A DNA stretch of 64,000 nucleotides, from NCBI GenBank assembly GCA_038373865.1, contig JAXGGA010004683.1, positions 21,549-85,548 on the forward strand, given 5' to 3'. The position numbers were made by a program, and so were the translations under genes. Source of the DNA: Uloborus plumipes (lineage: Eukaryota > Arthropoda > Arachnida > Araneae > Uloboridae). The notes beneath the pieces are model-generated. The model was not told where the DNA came from. It made no database searches and saw only the letters and a program-made list of their open reading frames with translations. Positions within the stretch are counted from its first letter, which is position 1. Each line of letters opens with the position of its first letter. Shown one piece after another: positions 57,601-64,000 of this stretch.

Positions 57601-57744
57601 GGGCCCTGCTCCACATCAGCGTCAAACGCGACCGAAACCGAAGGCAGAAACCGAAAATCCGGGTACTTTCCATAGGTACACTATATAATCCATTTTACGT
57701 TTCTGCTTTATTTTTCTGCTTTACGCTAATGTGGAGCAGGGCCC
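57601..57744. mobile_element. PIF/Harbinger-type MITE
   Basis: The termini GGGCCCTGCTCCACATCAGC and TAATGTGGAGCAGGGCCC are flanked by TTA on both sides (57598-57600 and 57745-57747). A three-base TWA target and GGGCC-initial ends fit PIF/Harbinger. The 144 bp are non-coding. Confidence 0.85.
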
Positions 57745-57937
57745 TTACTTTGAATCGTGATTTCATTGTATAAAAAGCAATAACTTATTTTCAGCTATTT
57801 TTATGGATATCTGCTTAAAATTGGCATCATTGCTTAAGTTTTGCACAACACAGAACGCTAAGGAAAATCAGAAAAAATCTCGCCTCTTTGCAAGGACAAT
57901 ATATGGTTTGAAACACGAGCCAATTCCGGTCTCTTAA

Positions 57938-58519
57938 CACTGCAAAAAATGATTTGTTGTTTTTACAGTATATATACTGTCAACCGAGGTTCCAATTTAA
58001 AACTATAAATAATAAACTGCAAAACTAGCAATTTTACAGTTTCTTACTGTAAAGTTAGCAATTTTACTGTTTATTGCCGTAAAATGTAGCTGTTTTATAC
58101 TGTAAAAAAACAGCAAAATACTGGCTGCAGAGGTTTCAGTTTCAAACTAAAATTTATGGTAATAAAGTGTAAACTTAGCAATTTTACAGTTTATTACTGT
58201 AAAATTAGCAATTTTAGTTTCTTACTGTAAAGTTAGCAATTTTACTGTTTATTGCCGTAAAATGTTGCTGTTTTATATTGTGAAAATAACAGTAAAATAC
58301 TGGCAGCAGAGGTTCCAATTTAAAACTGAAATTCACGGTAATAAACTGTAAAATTAGCAGTTTTACAGTTCATTACTGTAAAATTAGCAATTCTGCAGTT
58401 TAGTACTGTAAAATTAGCAATTTTGCAATTTATTACTGTAAAATGAGAAATTTTTAGAGGTTATTTCCATAAAATTAGCTGTATTATACCGTAAAGACCA
58501 CATTCATTTTTTTACAGTG
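57938..58519. mobile_element. ACTGTAAAA-family MITE with about three internal modules
   Basis: It starts CACTGCAAAAAATGATTTG and ends ACATTCATTTTTTTACAGTG. The TACTG(G/T)C box occurs at 57975, 58119 and 58298, so modules of about 145-180 bases are already tandem within one MITE. This is the intermediate form expected between a single-copy MITE and the 185-bp satellite. Confidence 0.85.
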
Positions 58520-58959
58520 AATTCTTTTTTAGAACTTTTTCTAATCCCAGAGTTAGAAGAGAGAAAAACGTTAGATCCCTAAACGTTGACCAACAACTTT
58601 TTTAACATTGTCAGCTTTAGATTGCAGTTCTCTGCAGTAACACCCCTCTCAATACCTTATTCGTAGAAACACGCGAGAACCACCTTAGTGTCTCCCCTAT
58701 ATGGTACACGCGCTAGAACACTCTGATTGCATTTCCCAGGTTACAACGTATTCACAAACACATTTTTCAGTTTTAAAAATACCAGCAAGTCTAAGACATA
58801 AATAAATAAATTTGTACTGCAGACTAGTACTAAGCACAATAACGTCAAAATCACAAATTAGCAAACTGTTGCAGACACGTATTTTAGGGCTTAAGAAACC
58901 CTTTTTACTTCTATTTGTAGTAAAACGGGTGGGAAGAGTTTACCTGCAAAGTAAAAATT

Positions 58960-59095
58960 TGTAGATAAAGGAAGTGTTATGATCGCGAAAAAACATTCAT
59001 TCAAATTTCGGTTTAAATTTTGATTTTGCTCACCCCCCGAATGAATGTTGAGTAGTGTTTTCGACCTGTCGGCACGTGCTTAAGTACCTATAAAC
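58960..59095 (-). repeat. Dispersed repeat G, minus copy
   Basis: Reverse complement of 54466-54600, with a few indels. It is directly followed by the twin hairpins. Confidence 0.7.
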
Positions 59096-59100
59096 ATATA

Positions 59101-59154
59101 AGCAGCCGAAAAATCCTTTTCGGCTGCTTACATGCCGAAAAATCCTTTTCGGCT
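59101..59154. repeat. Twin perfect hairpins
   Basis: AGCAGCCGAAAA-ATCC-TTTTCGGCTGCT (59101-59128) is a 12-bp perfect stem with a 4-base loop. A second stem with the same core, GCCGAAAA-ATCC-TTTTCGGC, follows five bases later (59134-59153). It looks like a tandem copy of one hairpin. Confidence 0.85.
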
Positions 59155-59651
59155 ATCCCCGGGTTAATTACGACGAACGTGGCGATATATCACCAAGCGT
59201 TTGACGCCAATTCGCCGACATATCGCCAAGTTGGCGAAAAAATTGATTTTTTGAATTTGGAGCTATTGGCGATATTTTGAGAAAAATCCACTGAATTATG
59301 TTAAAATCGGCGATAATTATAAAATTAATCTTTGTAAAACATTTTTTTTTCAATGCAGAAAGATGTGATATTATGGGTGCAATATCCTTTACAACGGCTT
59401 TTTTTGACTGAGGCCGTTTGAAGATTCTTTTGCTTGCATTTATTCAATACGTCTATAAAGGACACATGACCATTGAATCAACATTCTCGAAGCTGAGTGC
59501 CAAAAAATCTTTACAGGCGTTACGAGAAAAAAAAGGAAAAATATTCTTAAATGACTGTTGATGCCGTAATTACGTTAGTATTGTCAGTAGAATTTTGAGA
59601 TTACAAAATTGATTAAGGAATAAAATATTGTATAATCTTACTTTGTGTCTA

Positions 59652-60060
59652 CACTGCAAAAAATGAACTGTGGCTTTTACAGTATAATACTCGCAGCCGA
59701 GGTTCCAATTTAAAACTGTAAAATGCACAGAACTGAACTGCAAATCTAGCAATTATACAGTTTCTTACTGTGGAGTTAGAAATTTTACAGTTTACTGTCA
59801 TAAAATTTAGCTGTATTATGCTGTAAAAACAACAGTGTAATACTGGCAGCAGAGGTTCCAGTTTGAAACTGTAAATTGCACGGTAATAAACTGCAAACTT
59901 AGCAATTTTGCAGTTTATTACTGTAAAATTAGCAATTTTACAGTTTAGTACTGTAAAAGTAGAAATTTTACTGTTTATTACTGTAACATTAACAATTTTT
60001 TCAGTTTATTACTATAAAATTAGCTGTATTATACTGTAAAAAACATTTATTTCTATAGTG
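59652..60060. mobile_element. ACTGTAAAA-family MITE (complete copy)
   Basis: It starts CACTGCAAAAAATGAACTG with TA outside and ends AACATTTATTTCTATAGTG before TA. Internal boxes lie at 59688 and 59840, giving two modules. Confidence 0.85.
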
Positions 60061-60153
60061 TACTTTTGTTAAAAATTTAATAATATGTTTTTCAAATGCA
60101 AATAGAGGAAAAAAGCGTTTTAAAACTATTGAAAAATATTCAATATTTTTTAA

Positions 60154-60675
60154 CCCATTTATGCCTAGTAGCTAATAAATGGGACGCTTGTTTGTTACTG
60201 CATAAAAAAACCTGTAAAAGGGTATATCCTTTTACTAAAGCTGTTTTTCACAAGTTAAATAGTCCTTCATCTTGAGAAAATCAAATAGAACCACTAGTTA
60301 GACATCAGAGTTTATTTATTGACAGCTATTTTCAGACAAATCAGTCAAATAACGATCTAGCAATCTGTAGCCACAGAAAGTAAGGGTTTTTTTGTGAACT
60401 TATTTTTCATAAAACTAAACTATTTTAAAATGATTTGCTTAAAATGGATCACATATGCCTTCTGTAATGTTACTTTGCAAAAGTAAAGTCAAGTAAGGTC
60501 GTATTTTGCGCACATATCTGCAAAATATCCCATAAACAGGACGTTAAATAACTTAATAAATATGACAACGGCGATCTATTTTACGCCTAAAATGTATGTA
60601 AACCATTCCTAAGGAAGAGTTTTAAGCAGATAAAAATTGAAAAAAATTGTGAAAAAAAACTTGGGCATAAATGGG
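60154..60675 (+). mobile_element. piggyBac-like MITE, copy 5
   Basis: TTAA at 60150-60153 precedes CCCATTTATGCCTAGTAGC. The right end ACTTGGGCATAAATGGG is followed by TTAG, one change from TTAA. It is 522 bp. The minus frame 60609-60854 starts outside and runs into it. Confidence 0.9.
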
Positions 60676-60988
60676 TTAGTAGTTTCAGTCCTAAAGAAGT
60701 AAGTGCCATCCTTTTTTATTGACATAGGAAATTTTTTTAGAAATCTTACAATTTTACAAACATGCGCATTATAAATAGATTTCAAATGTTGGTTAATAAA
60801 GAGAAAATCAACTGAAATTAATCTAAGCAAATACACTTCGCTTGGACCAGGCAAATTTAAATATCAGAAAAAGGTATTGATAGTTTTTTCATGCAAGCAT
60901 AATTAGCTGAATATATAATAACTTCTTAAGAAAACACATTTATAATTCTACACCAAAATAAGATAATTCACCAACCTTAAATGTAAAT

Positions 60989-62121
60989 GGGTGATTCTAC
61001 AGAAATGGGCAAATTTGTGTTCCCTACTGATTGCTCTTTTGGTTTTTAATTTAATAAAAAACTGTTTTGGGAATATTTTTATGCGTTTTTTGTTCTATAA
61101 TTCTGATTATCAACGAAGTCAATAATTAATTATTATTCAGTTAGAAATAAAATATTGCATTGAAGTGTCATCCAAATGCCCTGTCCCATAGGTGCAATTT
61201 TCACAATCAATGGAATATAGATTTAATGACAAAAAAAAGTGATTTTTTTTCTCAAGAGTTTTTATTTATTAATGTGAATGTGTGCAAGATGTAAACCACA
61301 AAAAAAAAAGCAAAATAATGTGAAAATAATATCTCTAAAAATTAATCAAAACTTTGTCCCAGCGATTATCAGTCATCCACATGCCTGAAAAGTATAGATA
61401 TATTTCTCTAAAATGTTTTATTTCAAAATCTGGCAACACATTTCAAAATGAAGCAAGGAACTTTGTTATTCTTGGCTGAAGATTAATTTTGCTGTTCTGC
61501 AATTACTTTTTGATAAAAAGCAAGCTAAACTTAACTTTCAAGGCAAGTGTTTTTCATCGTTTTCATTAACATGGCCTACAGAATGCAAGTAAAATGTACA
61601 TGTAAAATTTTTTTGATGATGAGTAGTCCTAAATCTTACATTTGTAGGTTCTTATTCGAAGTTAAACCGAAAAATATTCAGATATGACTTTTTGAGAACA
61701 TATTACTTGTGTTTTGTCATTCACATGCTCCTTTTCTTATGTCATTCACATGCCCCAATATGAGACACGTGGATGAATCAAAAGCCAAACTACGACAGTA
61801 CAATGTTTAAAAATTATGTCTAACAGTTTACATTTTAAAAAGTTTCATTAATATACCTATTGTGTTTGTGTTATTCATACTTATTTTGTTATTCACACAC
61901 CTATTGTGTCATCCACATGTCTTTTTTATTATTCACATGCCTTCAAAAAAATAAAAATGCAAAAATATAATAAAATACAAACATTTAAGCTCTGCTCATA
62001 TTCTATTTTAATTATGCAACTTGCAAAGTGCTTAGCTGGATTTTTTCAGATTTTTAATATAAATTAATTTTTTGAAATCTACATGTTAGAAATATTCCCG
62101 TATTTATATTTAGAATCACCC
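60989..62121. mobile_element. 1.1-kb non-autonomous element with GGGTGATTCTA ends
   Basis: The termini GGGTGATTCTA (60989-60999) and TAGAATCACCC (62111-62121) are perfect inverted repeats with AAAT on both sides. The second half holds at least six variants of a CATTCACATGCC motif (61373, 61721, 61741, 61890-61940). No transposase is seen. The superfamily is not resolved: a 4-bp AAAT target is possible but could be chance in AT-rich DNA. Confidence 0.6.
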
Positions 62122-64000
62122 AAATATTTTTCTAAGGAACTGTTTTTACTAAAACTTATATTACGTTCCTTGTGGACCAAACTTTTCTGTTTTCCTGTGG
62201 AAAATAATCAATACAGAATTTAACTTTTTGAGTAAATACATTCTACACATGATCGTTATGACTCAAAACAAAACATAAATATTACGTGTAATATTGACGC
62301 AAAGCATACAGACAAATAACACACAATCTCGGGTTTAAAAAACATTTACTGTATTACTTCCGTGAATAATTCACTCCAAAAAGCGAAATATATATTATTT
62401 CGCTTTTTGATATGGATGAATCCTCTTCTCTCTTGTTTTAAAGTGCGTTCAATGCGAAAAATTCATGCGGAAGGGTCTTTGAAAAATAGATGTAACCCAA
62501 ACACGGTCATAAATAACAAATGGCGGTTTGTAACTCCGGTCGAATTTGGTGTTTTTCTTAAATATATAACTGCATTGGCTTGGAATCTGCAGGGACACTC
62601 CAAAAGAGAGTTGAATCGAATATAAACGCTATGCATGTTTTGCAAATTTTCTATAAATATGTAGTTTCGATTTAATGAATTTATCATTTGTTCCATAAAC
62701 ACCCTACATGACTGAATAGGGGAAGACCGCCTATATTGGACCCCCTAGGAACAGGGGGCCTGTGTCGCTCAATGTGAAGCAAAACAGAAATGCGAAATAG
62801 GGCATCGTAAGCTAAATTTAATCAGTAACCGCCCTAGGAGCTTATATTTTCTAAAAATATGAAAATTATTTTTCAAAAAAATATTTTATAAAAAGTTGCA
62901 AAAGTCCAATTTAGGAATATATGCGCCTAAGTTTAACCATGCGCTTCCTAAATTGGTCTGTACCAGGAAATCATAGAATAATTTATATTTGAACTATACA
63001 GATTTTTTCCAGGATTTACAATTAGTCCAGGCTAGAAGGCCATATACCTAAAATTTTTACATATATGACATTTTTTGGTGGTTTCTATATGAATTTGACC
63101 TGCTGATTCCGAATCCGTTGAGTGCCAGACGCTAAACCTTGAGCATTTTTGTCAAAATGGCGAAATCCAATATGGCTGCTGTAAAAGGTACGAAGCAAAT
63201 TAATGGAATCGTGCGTGCAATGAAACATTTTATACACTTAAAAATGATTGTACTCTTTAGTCAAAATATAATTCTATTGAAAATTAATATTTATGAAAAG
63301 TATACGAATAAAAAAATTATCAAAATGGTAAAATTCAAGATGTCAGCCTAAAAAGTTGTAAGGTTCGATTTTCAGGTATAAATCATTTTTTAAACCGTAA
63401 TTTACATGAAAATAGAATGTTTTAACAAAGATAAATGTTTAAAATGATATGCAGGGAGCATAAAAATGTGATTTAGCCTAAAAATAACACTGAAAAAATA
63501 TTTAGAAACATTCCAAACTTAAGTTTCGGGATTTTGCCGGCTTAAACCAATTTCCTGCAAGAAACAAGTGTCTTTTGCGAAAAAGTTTCCCATATTGATA
63601 CAAGTTGCATGAATACGAACTTCTCACTGGTGTGAAACGTATTTTTAGCTACCAGTCGGAAGGTATATCCAACGTGTTTGTTTAGTGTTTCGCCTTCAGT
63701 TGGATTATGGATTGTTCAGATTGACTTCACCCAAGTAAGGTATGTGCAATCTCTCGATATTGTAGTTTTGGATGAATTGCAAAACAAATAAGCGGCTTAG
63801 CTATTTGCTTGCAATTTTTGCCTTAGCACTGGCCATATTTGTCAAACTGCTCCAGGAGCTTTCCTCGTAAGTTAGAAAGGTGCTGAACTGTTACCATCAA
63901 CCTATCTAAGAGTTTTTGGGAAGTTTCCAATTTCTTGCCGTAAAGTAACTTACTTTAATTTGGAAGGTTTCTAAATTCTTTCGGAATACTACTGACTTTA
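62122..64000. other. AT-rich sequence to window end, no gene supported
   Basis: A perfect hairpin AAAAAGCGAAATA/TATTTCGCTTTTT sits at 62379-62409. GGGGAAGACCGCCTATATTG at 62720-62739 looks like a transposon end without a partner. The 87-codon frame at 62362-62625 (with NTVINNKWRFVTPVEFGVFL) is partly balanced in composition, but I cannot assign it and it overlaps an open minus frame. The frame at 63139-63351 is K/I/M-rich. Confidence 0.4.

Larger units (their letters stand above)
58520..59651. other. Mixed repeats, no gene seen
   Basis: It holds the reversed G copy (58960-59095), twin hairpins at 59101-59154 and a GGCGATAT(A/T)TC-rich stretch at 59180-59275. The minus frame at 59168-59353 runs through the latter. 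Confidence 0.5.

Noticed and set aside
62362..62625. 87-codon protein near the right end
   Set aside because: An opposite-strand frame overlaps it, no domain is recognised and nothing around it suggests a gene. It is left as weak.

Overview
The window looks like a gene-poor, repeat-dense stretch of an arthropod nuclear genome. Spider or another chelicerate is my best guess. The host background is AT-rich, there are no operons or bacterial signals, and almost everything recognisable is a transposon or transposon derivative. The arthropod call rests on a mariner transposase remnant near 6.6-7.0 kb and two non-LTR retrotransposon C-terminal remnants (near 7.6 and 53.6-54.0 kb); the chelicerate part is inference.

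Layout. At 0-11 kb lie a long pogo/Tigger-like element (30-2507) with a nested palindrome, a hAT MITE with a clean 8-bp duplication (2623-3167), a piggyBac-like MITE, two tRNA-like SINE fragments, an internally deleted mariner, a LINE tail and a small Tigger-like MITE. Next to that MITE is the only open frame outside elements that reads like an exon (10568-10894, minus strand). At 11.2-21.2 kb a block drifts from mixed sequence into a stretch made only of G and T (11788-21227), then stops abruptly. This explains the giant open frames there, which are not genes. At 21-27 kb are a second hAT MITE, a CCCAAGTAGCA-ended MITE and two piggyBac-like MITEs in inverted orientation.

At 27.1-30.15 kb a 3.06-kb foldback element with 10-bp target duplications interrupts a MITE of the widespread ACTGTAAAA family. 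Right after it, the internal module of that family has expanded into a 185-bp satellite (30.2-36.3 kb). The array is interrupted twice by the same 1.29-kb TA-flanked transposon, and the unit of seven monomers plus transposon is itself tandemly duplicated (2587 bp). At 36.5-60 kb dispersed anchors occur in the same order at about 36.6-44.6 and 47.9-57.0 kb, suggesting an old duplication of about 12 kb later peppered with MITEs. At 60-64 kb are a fifth piggyBac-like MITE, a 1.1-kb element with GGGTGATTCTA ends and unremarkable AT-rich sequence.

No complete protein-coding gene, functional rRNA or tRNA gene, or CRISPR array is visible. The genes do not form a pathway. The interaction on show is between transposons: nested insertion, internal deletion, MITE-to-satellite conversion and segmental duplication. 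Boundaries given with target-site duplications are read directly. Superfamily names come from target length and terminal motif, not from a search.
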